From assembly GCF_048544455.1 (NCBI RefSeq), contig NC_133537.1, forward strand, positions 20,149,541 through 20,213,540: a stretch of 64,000 nt of DNA. The letters run 5' to 3'. Each line of letters begins with the position of its first letter. Position 1 is the first letter of the stretch. A program made the translations under genes and the position numbers. Shown piece by piece: positions 22,728 to 33,619 of the stretch. Under the pieces are notes generated by a model. It was given only the letters and a program-made list of their open reading frames with translations, did no database searches and was not told the origin of the DNA. The DNA comes from Silene latifolia (taxonomy: Eukaryota > Streptophyta > Magnoliopsida > Caryophyllales > Caryophyllaceae).

Positions 22728-23389
22728 ATGCCTAACATCGCCAGTCACTCGGAACCTACTGTAGATTCCTTACCCAAAGGTTTCCTACTTCCTACTACAT
22801 ATGTCGGTACCTTTGGAATTCATCCATCCTACATTCAGCTGGTTGAGAGGAATCTTTTCAAGGGAGTAGCTGGTGACGATCCGGGCAAGCATATGGAGCT
22901 GTTTACTAATTACTGTTACGCCATTCTTTTAGTTGCTGGGGTGACACAAGATAAGGTCAAAGAAATTCTTTTTCCTTTTTATTTGACTGATGACGCCCGG
23001 GAGTGGTTGAAAGATTTGGATAGAGAAGCTGCTGGTGTGACTGACTGGAATTCCCTAGCATTAGCCTTCTACATAAGGTATTTTCCACCACAACGCACTA
23101 ACGCATTAAGAGGCCAAATCACTACTTTTACACAATTGGCTACAGAAGATTTTTTAGTGAAGCTTGGGCTAGGTTTAAGAAGCTCGTTCACTCTGTACCT
23201 CATCATGGTTTCCAACAATGGTTCTTGTGCAACCAATTTTACAATGGGTTGTATGCCGATCAAAGAGCCATACTGGATGTTGTAGCTAAAAGGAGATTTC
23301 AGAAAAATATTGAAGACAATATGGGATGACATCTTATTGAAGATATGGCTATTCATGTAGCTGAGTATGGGAATCCCAGAGGAGGTAGG
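22728..23389 (+). pseudogene. Gag, N-terminal part (interrupted by copia)
   Basis: From the ATG at 22728 the frame encodes a gypsy capsid: IHPSYIQLVERNLFKGVAGDDPGKHMELFTNYC, KEILFPFYLTDDAREWLKDLD, WNSLALAFYIRYFPPQRTNALRGQI, ending in a frameshift near 23155 (the normal EDFLxAW becomes EDFLVKLGL). The frame resumes as FQQWFLCNQFYNGL-like and RRFQKNIED fragments with a TGA, up to the copia insertion at 23390. The rest of gag is at 29021-29244. The capsid is therefore dead twice over: by frameshift and by insertion. Confidence 0.8.
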
Positions 23390-24371
23390 TGTTGGAGCTT
23401 GTGTCCTCCACAAATTAGTGTGATAACATTTGTAAATCTCTTACATGTTCACAAGGGTATACTTCGTATATTTAATCAGTTGATTAACGTTTACCTAATA
23501 ACGGTTGGCTTGCTAGAAAGTTTGACGTTATTATCATACAGATGACGGTGATCAACTGGTCCCTAAAGGTCACACCTATAGGACGTGTTTGAGAAATGTG
23601 GTTATAGAAATATAATTACATTGATGCCCAAAATGACTAAAAAGTTAGTCAATGTGTTGATGAGATAATTATTTAATAAAATTAAATAATATTAAGTTAA
23701 GACGAATTAACTGTCAATTCGTAAATTCAATATAATAAGTTATATTTAAATTAAATATATATAAGGTTAGTTTGGACGAATTAATCTATTAATTCGTAGT
23801 TAAATATAATCAGTTGTATTTAATATCAACAAGTTGAATGTGTCATAGTGGTAATAGTGAGGGTACACAAGCCAAGAGGTCATGGGTTCGATCCTCACTA
23901 GATGACAATTTAACACACTTTATATATTTTTGAAAAGACCAAAATAAGGAGAAAAATACTCCTTATTTCGGTTCACTTGGCCGAAATTAGGGAAAGTTTT
24001 TCTTTTCCTAATTGACTCCAAGTTTTGGTCTGTATAAAAAGAAAGGGAGAGAATTATTTCTACCCTAATGCTTTTTCTTGACCTAGCCTCCTCTTTCTCA
24101 TCACAAGAAACACAAAAACAACTAAATTTTACAGAAAGTTTTAGATTGATTTCTAGCATAATCAAAGGGCATATCTCAGATCGTCTTGGGTTCAACTAAT
24201 AGGCGAATATCAATTTTGATATTGTTCTTAGGCCATATTTGCTAGGACCGAAAGTTAATTCTAAATCTTTTTACTTATGTTTATGTATTTTATTTTATGA
24301 CTTTAGATCATCTTTGTTAAATCGTTATAATCCTTCTAAATTAAAGGGAAGTATACAGATTATTTCCCACA
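23390..24371 (+). repeat. 5' LTR of the nested copia element
   Basis: TGTTGGAG...CCCACA. TATAAAAA at 24033-24040; a tRNA-like segment at 23841-23907. Confidence 0.9.
23841..23907 (+). other. tRNA-like / pol III promoter-like segment in the copia 5' LTR
   Basis: 67 nt that begin TGTCAT and end ATGACA (perfect 6-bp closing stem). They contain TGTCATAGTGG, close to the pol III A box, and GGTTCGATCC, a full B box, 36 nt apart. An identical segment is in the 3' LTR (28490-28556). It does not fold into a standard tRNA (T stem has a mismatch, acceptor stem is 6 bp and overlaps the A box), so it is not called a tRNA gene. Confidence 0.55.
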
Positions 24372-24372
24372 A

Positions 24373-24386
24373 GTGGTATCAGAGCT
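24373..24386 (+). other. Primer binding site, initiator-Met tRNA type
   Basis: GTGGTATCAGAGC directly after the 5' LTR, followed within a few bases by pol sequence. Confidence 0.85.
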
Positions 24387-24389
24387 TAT

Positions 24390-24600
24390 CTTTAAATAAC
24401 TGTTATTATGTACCCAGTTTATCTAAGAACATTATTTCTGTTTCCGTACTAGCTAAAGACGGTTTTGCATTTTCAATAAAGGATAATAGTTGTATTTTCT
24501 CTTTTAATGAAATGATTTATGGCAAAAGCGATTTCCATGAATGGAATTTATATCTTAGATCAAACCACGGAAATATTACACATGAATAATAAGAAATTAA
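24390..24600 (+). pseudogene. Protease C-terminal remnant and pre-integrase linker
   Basis: In frame from about 24390: LNNCYYVPSLSKNIISVSVLAKDGFAFSI, then FHEWNLYLRS. This is the end of the copia protease and the linker to the pre-integrase domain. Everything upstream (gag, zinc knuckle, protease active site) is missing. An internal deletion with its left breakpoint immediately behind the primer site explains this. Confidence 0.75.
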
Positions 24601-25170
24601 AGGTTGGTGACAAAGATCAAACCTATCTATGGCATTGTCGAATGGGACACATAAATGAGAAACGCGTAAAGAAACTCGTCGATAATGGGACTATTCCCTC
24701 ATTCGGATTTTCTGCATATGGCACGTGTGAATCATGTCTCATTGGCAAGATGAATCGAATTTCCTTCAAAGGTGTTGGAATGCGCGCTAGTGACCTATTA
24801 GGACTCATCCATACGGACGTATGTGGACCTATGTCAATTACCGCTAGAGATGGCTATAGATATTTTATCACTTTCACGGACGATTTGAGTAGATACGGAT
24901 ATGTCTACTTAATGAAGCATAAAAGTGAGTCCTTTGAGAAATTCAAGGAATACGAGAATAGGTAACAACTCGGGTAGAAAGATTAAAGCACTCCGTTCAG
25001 ATCGTGGTGGCGAATATCTTTCAAATGAGTTTGATCAACACCAAAAAGACTGTGGAATCGTTTTGCAGTTAACTCCACCTGGAACACTCAATTGAATGGT
25101 GTGTCCGAACGGAGAAATCGAACCTTACTTGATATGGTTCGATCCATGATGAGTCACACCATAGTGCCTG
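24600..25170 (+). pseudogene. Copia integrase
   Basis: The pre-integrase zinc motif LWHCRMGHINEKRVKKL...CESCLIGKM is intact. The core shows LLGLIHTDVCGPM (first Asp), YFITFTDDLSRYGYVYLMKHKSE, then a frameshift at 24955-24965, LRSDRGGEYLSNEFD (second Asp) in another frame, and NGVSERRNRTLLDMVRSMM with the catalytic Glu after a second shift. The second open frame (from 25092) is the same frame as the first, so the two shifts compensate but leave about 40 codons out of frame with stops. Confidence 0.85.
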
Positions 25171-27251
25171 ATTCATTATGGGTTTATGCTCTTTTGTCAG
25201 CTGCTCTTATACTTAACCGAAGTCCGTCTAAAGCTGTCGTTAAGACTCCATATGAAATGTGGAAGGGAACAGTACCTAACTTGTCCTTTATTCGGGTTTG
25301 GGGCTGCGAGGCTTATGTCAAGTGGAGACACGAAGATAAGCTCGGCCCGCGATCGGTCAAGACATACTTTATAGGTTATCCAAAAGGAACATTTGGTCAT
25401 TACTTCTATTCACCTACCGAACATCGAGTTTTTGTTGCGGCTAGTGCGACGTTCTTAGAGAAAGAATTTCTCGAGAACAAGACGAGTAATAGAACCTTCG
25501 AGCTGTCGGAGATTCCAGAACCAACGACCGAGGAACGGATGGAGGAACTGGTTCCTCCAACTGATGATATGGTTAATATTCCTGAGGAACCTAGGAGGTC
25601 GGGTAGAGACTCTCATCCTCCGGACAGATACATTGGTATGGTCGAGGAGAATGACGTTTTACTTCTAGAAAGTAATGAACCCGCAACCTATAAAGGTGCT
25701 ATGGCCTGTTCCGACTCAAAGCTATGGCTCGAACCCATGCAATCCGAGATGGACTCCATGTATGAGAATAACGTATGGGATCTAGTTGATTTACCTAATA
25801 AGGTAAAACCTCTACAGTGCAAATGGCTTTACAAAATAAAGCGTTCGGTAGACGCGCAACCAGATATCTATAAGGCACGACTTGTGGCAAAAGGTTTCAC
25901 TCAAGTGCAAGGATTGCATTATGATGAGATTTTTGCACCTGTAGTCATGCTACGTTCCATTCGGATAATCTTAGCGATTGCCGCATTTCATGATTATGAG
26001 ATTTGGCAAATGGATGTGAAAACCGCCTTCTTAAACGGTTATTTGGAGGAAGAGTTGTACATGGTGCAACTCGAAGGTTTCATAGATCCTAAACATCCTA
26101 AGAAGGTATGCAAGCTTAAGCGTTCCATTTATGGACTTAAGCAAGCTTCTCGGAGTTGGAATCATCGCTTCGACCAAGTGATAAAAGAGTATGGTTTCAC
26201 TCGATCGGTCGAAGAACCATGCTTATATATCAAGTCGAGTGGGAGCAAGATTGTGTTCTTAATATTATATGTCGATGACATACTCTTGATTGGGAATGAC
26301 ATTCCTCTCCTATCTTCGGTTAACGAATGGTTGAAGAACCATTTCCAGATGAAAGATCTGGGTGAGGCACAGCGTATTTTGGGAATCCGTATCTACCGAG
26401 ATAGATCACGACGGACGTTATCACTTACTCAGGAGTCTTATTTGGATAAGTTTCTTGAGAGGTTCAGCATGACCAACTCCAAGAAGGGGAACCTTCCTAT
26501 GACGACTGGGATGCAGTTGAGCAAGTCTCAGTCACCCACGACGCCTGAAGGGATTGAGCGCATGAGTCGTGTTCCTTATGCATCTGCAATAGGATCGATC
26601 ATGTATGCCATGATATGCACACGTCCAGACGTGGCATATGCATTGAGTATGACGAGTCGGTACCAAAAGACTCCAGGTGAAACACACTGGATAGCAGTCA
26701 AAAATATCCTCAAGTACCTACGGAGGACTAAGGATTGGGTATTGACTTATGGAGGCGATACTAAGCTATACGCAACCGATTCTGCAGATGCTAGCTTCCA
26801 AACGGATCGAGATGATTCAAAATCTCGGTCCGGATTCGTCTTCACTCTTAATGGTCTTTGCGGTCACCGGAAGAGTTCCAAACAGAGTGTTGTAGCGATT
26901 CTACTATCAATCCGAGTACTATGCCGCTCGGAGGCAGCAAAGGAAGCGATATGGATGCGTCAATTCTTACAAGGGCTTTCGGTAGTTCCTAGTTCGAATT
27001 ACCCGATCACCATCTATTGTGACAATAGAGATGCCATCTTCCAGGCTAAGGAGTCAAAGTCTAGCAACAAATCTAGACATGTACTTCAGAAGGCTCACCT
27101 GATCCGTGATTACGTGGAGCAAGAAGAGATAGTGATTGACAAGATTGCGACAGATGATAACATCGCGGATCCTCTCACCAAACCGTTGAATTATGATAAG
27201 CATGTAGGCCATGTTAATTCCATGGGAATTAAACATGTTCCAGAGTTGTAG
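25092..27251 (+). pseudogene. Copia reverse transcriptase and RNase H, long ORF
   Basis: 719 codons without a stop. Integrase C-terminus first, then RVT_2: DLVDLPNKVKPLQCKWLYKIK, IWQMDVKTAFLNG (first Asp), KRSIYGLKQASRSWN, FLILYVDDILLIGND (intact YVDD). RNase H follows: ATDSADASFQTDRDD (D), KSSKQSVVA and SEAAKEAIWMRQFL, then IYCDNRDAIFQAKE and DNIADPLTKPL. Between SVVA and SEAAKEA the expected DSTTESEYYAA is replaced by ILLSIRVLCR because small deletions totalling three bases shift and restore the frame, removing the catalytic TESEY. RT could be functional by motif; RNase H should not be. Confidence 0.88.
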
Positions 27252-28021
27252 TACTTGATTATGGATTTGATACATTATCTTTTTCATATATTATTTATAA
27301 CTTCATCGTTTTATATATATAATATTTTGTTTTTCATGTGGATTGTATTGACAACATTGAACGCCACAAAGTGAACTGAATTACATTATATTTGTTTTGG
27401 TCCGTAATCGCCAATGTGAGCTGATGACTCCGGCTATTATATTGTGCAGTCGATTGATGGTGGGTTCAACGAGCCATAAGTTAAACGGTTGACTAATCGA
27501 TCACAGATACGAGATTATGACGATACCTCGTAGGACAACTTTTTGTGACAACGTAATGGAGTCCTAAATGGTTAAAAACATTCGGTGCCAGGTCGTGGAT
27601 AGGACATCCATTTTGTTCCTAGAGTCGATTCTTTTGACTATCAACTGTCTCTTGAGATTAAGGCAGTTTTTGGGTGACTTTGGTGTCTTTCTCACGGTCT
27701 CACCGAATGGGGCTAAGTAGATTTTTTCTCGGGTCATTTCACATCGTGCTTACGTCCCAGGATTCGAGTTGAGGAAAATATCCAACCCTTATGAGGTATA
27801 GTTATTTCTCAGGGCCACTCGAGGAGTTGTAACTAAAATGCATGGCCATGCTCGAATGATGATTCGTTTATCAGTTAAGTTACTCTCTAGTCGTGGAAAC
27901 CACTCTTGATACTGATCGCTTGTAAAATACGACCTTTGTGAATTCGGATTTGCAAATTGTTTTACATTGAGTGGGAGAAATTTTAAAGGATATGAGAATC
28001 GGTTATCGCACATACACTTGT

Positions 28022-28038
28022 GAGGACAAGTGGGAGTT
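28022..28038 (+). other. Polypurine tract of the nested copia element
   Basis: GAGGACAAGTGGGAGTT directly before the 3' LTR, the usual copia primer for plus-strand DNA. Confidence 0.75.
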
Positions 28039-29020
28039 TGTTGGAGCTTGTGTCCTCCACAAATTAGTGTGATAACATTTGTAAATCTCTTACAGGTTCA
28101 CAAGGGTATACTTCGTATATTTAATCAGTTGATTAATGTTTACCTAATAACGGTTGGCTTGCTAGAAAGTTTGACGTTATTATCATACAGATGACGGTGA
28201 TCAACTAGTCCCTAAAGGTCACACCTATAGGACGTGTTTGAGAAATGTGGTTATAGAAATATAATTACATTGATGCCCAAAATGACTAAAAAGTTAGTCA
28301 ATGTGTTGATGAGATAATTATTTAATAAAATTAAATAATATTAAGTTAAGACGAATTAACTGTCAATTCGTAAATTCAATATAATAAGTTATATTTAAAT
28401 TAAATATATATAAGGTTAGTTTGGACGAATTAATCTGTTAATTCGTAGTTAAATATAATCAGTTGTATTTAATATCAACAAGTTGAATGTGTCATAGTGG
28501 TAATAGTGAGGGTACACAAGCCAAGAGGTCATGGGTTCGATCCTCACTAGATGACAATTTAACACACTTTATATATTTTTGGAAAGACCAAAATAAGGAG
28601 AAAAATACTCCTTATTTCGGTTCACTTGGCCGAAATTAGGGAAAGTTTTTCTTTTCCTAATTGACTCCAAGTTTTGGTCTGTATAAAAAGAAAGGGAGAG
28701 AATTATTTCTACTCTAATGCTTTTTCTTGACCTAGCCTCCTCTTTCTCATCACAAGAAACACAAAAACAACTAAATTTTACAGAAAGTTTTAGATTGATT
28801 TCTAGCATAATCAAAGGGCATATCTCAGATCGTCTTGGGTGCAACTAATAGGCGAATATCAATTTTGATATTGTTCTTAGGCCATATTTGCTAGGACCGA
28901 AGGTTAATTCTAAATCTTTTTACTTATGTTTATGTATTTTATTTTATGACCTTAGATCATCTTTGTTAAATCGTTATAATCCTTCTAAATTAAAGAGAAG
29001 TATACAGATTATTTCCCATA
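28039..29020 (+). repeat. 3' LTR of the nested copia element
   Basis: Same length as the 5' LTR. It ends CCCATA where the 5' copy has CCCACA. TATAAAAA at 28682-28689; tRNA-like segment at 28490-28556. Confidence 0.9.
28490..28556 (+). other. tRNA-like / pol III promoter-like segment in the copia 3' LTR
   Basis: Second copy of the A-box/B-box segment at 23841-23907, identical over its 67 nt. Confidence 0.55.
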
Positions 29021-29599
29021 GTAGGCGAGTGAACGAAAGAGATGGTGAATCCCTTGTAGCTGAGGTAGAAATTCCTAATGACGGGTGCGACCAGTCGGAC
29101 AGTCCGCAAATTTCAGGTGATCATGAGCACGTCCATGCGATGATTGAGCAAGATGTGCTTTGTGGTAGATGTGGTGTGGAAGGACATGATCCCATTACTT
29201 GTATGGCAGAAATAGAGCGAGTCCATGATTACCAAACAATATAAGCAAGGAATTACGTTCTCTAAACTTTATGAAGATTTAGCCATATCAAGTATCTCAA
29301 GTCCCACTAATTCGATTCCGTAGCAAGATAATTCTTCTTCTTTACATGCAGAGATTGCAAAGTTGAAATCCTTAGTGATATCTTTGGCACTTCAACCCCA
29401 GAAAAATGCGGAAGACAATGAGAATTCTATAGAGAAGTTGAAATATCAATTCACACAATTTGAATCCGAGCAAATGAATCACGCAAATCGATCACCCCCT
29501 TGCGACCCAATTAATGCAATTAATATCCGAAGCAGTCTTACTTTTGACGGACCAATAATGCCGGAAAATGCTGATTTATCTGTTGATGGAAATCCATAA
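29021..29599 (+). pseudogene. Gag, C-terminal part with intact zinc knuckle
   Basis: Continues the gag cut at 23390. The frame reads RRVNERDGES..., then CGRCGVEGHDPITC, a full CCHC zinc knuckle (C-x2-C-x4-H-x4-C) for RNA binding, and ends at 29244. After a shift a second stretch (29363-29599) encodes a charged, Gln/Glu-rich linker (KSLVISLALQPQKNAEDNENS...). It leads into the palindrome cluster at 29651. Confidence 0.75.
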
Positions 29600-29650
29600 A
29601 CTGTTTGGGAAGAGCAATTTGACGAAGGCGCTGCTGAACCTCGTCAAAGT

Positions 29651-29823
29651 GCTCGATCGAGTGATTTGGGTACTCGATCGAGCGGTTTTTACTCTAAAAG
29701 TTCCCGATCGAGTGATAAAAGTGCTCGATCGAGCACCACCGAAATTGACGTCCTCAATCGAGAAGGTTTTGTTCCTCGATCGACCATATCTCATGAGCAA
29801 GGTGACCGATCGAGTGGAAAAAG
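29651..29823 (+). promoter_or_regulatory. Internal palindrome cluster, CTCGATCGAG family, in coding sequence
   Basis: Eight copies of CTCGATCGAG or one-base variants between gag and protease; the last copies are cut by the Athila insertion, and one more lies at 41264-41273. In the gag frame the word encodes a repeated Ala-Arg-Ser-Ser, giving a Ser/Arg-rich linker with SARSSD, GTRSSG, SSRSSDK and SARSST. The same word is found in both LTRs and downstream of integrase. Confidence 0.7.
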
Positions 29824-31581
29824 TGATCGAGTCCATTTCGTGTTCACAATTAAGCATATGTGGTCGTTGGTCAATGGTCGATACAAAACACAATTTATAC
29901 TTCACAAACAACTCTACAATTAGTAAAGAGGCAAGTAAAGGTCGGATCCCAAGGGACAGGTATTGAAATGAAGATTCTATTGTAACTAGTGGTGTCTAGG
30001 GGTGTCACAAATTGGGTTGATGTAGAAGGTTACTAAACTAAGATAGCAATGAAAATAAATTAACAAGGTAAATAAAATAAGGGGTGTAAACAATTGATTA
30101 AAAGCACTAGGGTGTCATGGGTTCATAAGGGAATCATGGGATATGATCATACAAACATGTTCTCAAATTATAAGCAAGCAATTATTGTTGTGATGGATTG
30201 AGTTGGGTTATATCTTACAATCCTAGGAAAGTTTGGGTCCCGGAGCCGAATCTCTTGGATTGTACAACACCTACAAGTCGACTTAATCTTCCCTACTTAA
30301 CACATGCATGGTCTAACAAGACTCGAGTTGGGTTATGTCTTACAAGTCAAGTTGAAAGGATAGAAGATGATAGTAAATGCAAGGATTCATAGGCTTAGCA
30401 TTTCATCAAATATAACGTGTGCATGTATTAAGATCAAAACAAGCAAGCAAATAAGATATGAAAGCATATTAATTTAAGCATGAATCATTCCCCATGTTGG
30501 TTTCCCCTAATCACCCATTAAACCCTAGCTAAGAGACTACTCACTCATTATCATATTGATCATGCTAGAAAGGTTGTCAATCATACTAACATAATGAAAC
30601 ATGATGAATAAATGAAAGTAATTAGCAATAATTAAAAAGGGATTAAGAGATTATACCTACTAATGATTCCAATAATAAAGCAAGAATAATAGAAGTACTT
30701 GAATCCTAGATTGAGAGGTTGTCAATCTCCCAATAATAACCCAAATAATCTTCAATTACCCAAAATAAAGTAAGAACAAGAGAGAGATTAAAGAACTAAA
30801 ACTTGGATTAAAACTTGATTAATATTTGATTACAATATTGAAGAGAGATTTGATTGATATTAACTACACTAATTATTGATAAGAAGAACATGCTCCTCTA
30901 ATTAGACTAATGGGGTATTTATAGTGAAAATTAGGGAGGATGCATTAGGGTTAACTAAGGGCTAAACTAGTAATTACACTTTTTAAGTTGAGCAAGGAGA
31001 CTCAGGGATTCTCCGAGAGAAGGGCTTCTCTTATCGTTGCTAGAAGAATGAAAACGTCTTTGTCCGCAATCCGTGCGGGTGGGAGTCGGGACGGCGGATC
31101 TGGTGAGGAATCCGAGCGGATTCTTGGGCAAGACGCTCGGATTGGCGAGGGGGAATCCGAGCGGATTCCTTTGTGGGACGCTCGGATTGGGCTTGGACGG
31201 ACGGACGGATTGTGTACAATCCGTTCGGATTGTTTGTCAAGACATCTTTTCTTCTTCTTTTCTTCCCTTTTCTTCATGAATTCCTTGGGGATTTTCTTGG
31301 GGACTCAAGGATCCTTTTCTCAACATTGCTCTTCTACTATGCTATGTACAAAGGCCTTCTAGTCTTGTCTCTCCTTGATGCTTGGTCATTGAATATGATC
31401 AATTTAGCCTTATTTTGCCATGAAAATGCAAGATTCTTACTCCTTTCCTACCAAGGGATCAAAATCTCAAAGAATATGCAAAACAAAGAACTAAAGATAA
31501 GAAATGACCCAAATAGGCACTAAAAAGCATGAAAACAATGGTAATTCGGGGGCTAAATATGCGCCAATTATGGTCACATCA
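29824..31581 (-). repeat. 3' LTR of the inner Athila element
   Basis: 1758 bp; TGATGTGACC start and CGATCA end on the minus strand. TATAAATA at 30916-30923, palindrome cluster at 31078-31240 upstream of it. Confidence 0.92.
31078..31240. promoter_or_regulatory. Palindrome cluster in the 3' LTR, AATCCGAGCGGATT family
   Basis: Alternating AATCCGAGCGGATT (arms AATCCG/CGGATT) and GACGCTCGGATT, about seven units, located about 160 bp upstream of the TATA box on the minus strand. Confidence 0.7.
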
Positions 31582-33619
31582 AATATCCCAAAACCGAACC
31601 TTTGCTCGTCCCGAGTAAAGAGGTGACAAAGACTAGGACCAATACTAACCTAACCTAATAATAATAGCCGATATGAGACAATTAGCGGGTCTCACTCCGC
31701 CCCTTCAACTCACAACAAGACAACCATGAGGTAGGATGCCTTCTTGCAAGGCAAGGTGGGTCTTGCCAAAATGGCGACACATCCAAACATTAAGCACACA
31801 AAAACACATAATGGATGCATCTACAAAAAGAATAGCCACTTTCCTCATCTAAGTGGCGGAAATTATCTACAAGGGAAGCAATTCAAGGGTACACAATCCT
31901 TCATAGATGCAAATTGTTCAAACTACTAAGCCTAGAAGGATACCAATAAATCACCTCCAAGTTGTGTCAAGCTAGGGTACCTTTGTCCTCAATCGTTAAA
32001 TGCTTTTGTCAAGAGTAGACTCCCTATGGTGTTAGAAACACTGGAGGATCGCGGAATTCCCCCTCTTGCCTAGACAAGAAGAAGGGTCGTCCCCTCTCTA
32101 CCATGCACAAAAATGGATATGATGGATAAAGGGATCGATAGATATTTGAGTTTCACTTTGGGAGTTTGCTTTCGTTTTTGTTTTCCCCCCAATTTCATTG
32201 GCATTTGACATTTGAGAACACTTTCTTTGCCATTTCTTTTGATTTTTGGCATTTCAATACTTGACAACTTTTTGAATTTCTTTTTGCATTTCTTTTTGAA
32301 CATTTTCAAAGTCACCCCAATTAGTAACGAGGGTGCCTTGTATTTGAAGCTTTAGGAGTTCTATTTTTGCTCCTCTTTTCTTTTGATGCATTTTTGCAAA
32401 CTTTCTTTCACTTTTCATTTCTTTGAACTCAAATTGATTTCTTTTTGTGCCCATTCCCTTTGATGACAAAAATGTGGTAGAATATGGATGAATGATGGAA
32501 GTATGCATGGTTTCAAGGGTCACCTTGGAATAAACGGTAGCCAAGGAGTTATCACACCACAAGGTACTCTTGACTAGGCCTTAATCCATGGGTCAAAGGA
32601 TACTAGCATGACACATCCTAGGGTGTTTTACAAGTATTCTAACAAGCAAAGTCTTAAGAATAAAAAGCATCTACTAGGGCCTATATACTCTTGTCAAGCT
32701 TCCCAAATAGATGGTTTCGCAAAATTTTCTAACATGCAACTACATGCCATGATGCAACTAACATATAAACATCCTAATGCAAATGATTCTACCAACTAAT
32801 ATGACATATAAACTAAATGCAAGTCCTAAGTTCACATTGTTATACCGCATCAATCAAAATAAAGCCACATAGTCATTAACATAAAGAGGAAAAAGGAGAT
32901 TGGAAAGATCATACCATGCGGTCTTCAATATCCTCATGTCTCGGATGTGGCGTAGTCAATCAAAGTGAACAAGGATGAACAAACACAATATATACAAGAC
33001 AATATATACAAAGGAAATAAACTTGTTTTTGGTTTTTCAATTTTTCAAATTTTTATGATTTTTGAAATTTTTTCAATTTTTATGGTTTTTGAATAAAAGT
33101 TAAGTGTTAGAATTCCCATCCCCACACTAATATGGGCATTGTCCTCAATGGCCAAAATGATGGAAATTATGCAAAGATGATGCATGATTTCTATACTAAA
33201 TGCAATTCTACACTAAGCTATACTACATGATGCATGGATTTTGTTATGACGGAGAGGATAATTTAGATTACCTCCCGTTGTGTATGCATTAACTTCCCCA
33301 AACCAAATAAGACACTATTGCTAATGTCAAAGCATGGGGGATTTCATGCACACACTATGCTATGCATGAAACTAGATTGTCATTTTGGATTTTCAAAAAT
33401 GGGAACAATAAAGAAAGAACACCTCAATGGAACCGAGGTGTGAGTCCTTTGGTGTTGCTAGGACTAAACCAACAATTAGTCAAAGTTAAATAAAATACAA
33501 ACAAACAAGATGCAAAGTTCTTTTCATGAAAAATAAAGATAAAGAGGAGAGTTGAGAAAACTTCACTTGAACTAAGGTGGGTGCCTCTTGCCCGCTCCAC
33601 CTAGTGATGAAGTAATCTC
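31582..33619 (-). other. 3' non-coding region of the inner Athila element
   Basis: Starts at the LTR with a polypurine-like GGTTTTGGGATATT and GGGACGAGCAAAGG, matching the middle element's 3' end (GGGACAAGCAAAAG...). 32100-32460 is strongly purine-rich on the minus strand and gives Lys-rich frames that I do not accept as genes. The middle element has a similar purine-rich tract at 46440-46560. No supported gene. Confidence 0.6.

Larger units (their letters stand above)
23390..29020 (+). mobile_element. Nested Ty1/copia element lacking gag and most of protease
   Basis: LTRs 23390-24371 and 28039-29020 (982 bp each) with about eleven substitutions between them; perfect TSD GTAGG (23385-23389; 29021-29025), which is inside the host element's gag. 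The internal region is only 3667 bp. The primer site is followed at once by the C-terminal tail of protease (LNNCYYVPSLSKNIIS), so gag and the protease active site are absent. Integrase, reverse transcriptase and RNase H follow. TSD and similar LTRs show it inserted recently in this or nearly this form, so it was probably mobilised in trans. Confidence 0.92.

Noticed and set aside
23841-23907. A tRNA gene on the plus strand
   Set aside because: B box is good but the acceptor stem is 6 bp, overlaps the A box, and the T stem has a mismatch. It is repeated in both LTRs, so it is LTR sequence.
29363-29599. Independent small gene between copia and Athila
   Set aside because: It continues the gag linker of the Athila-like element in another frame.
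32070-32562. Lys-rich ORFs resembling a nuclear protein
   Set aside because: They arise from a purine-rich tract; composition explains them.
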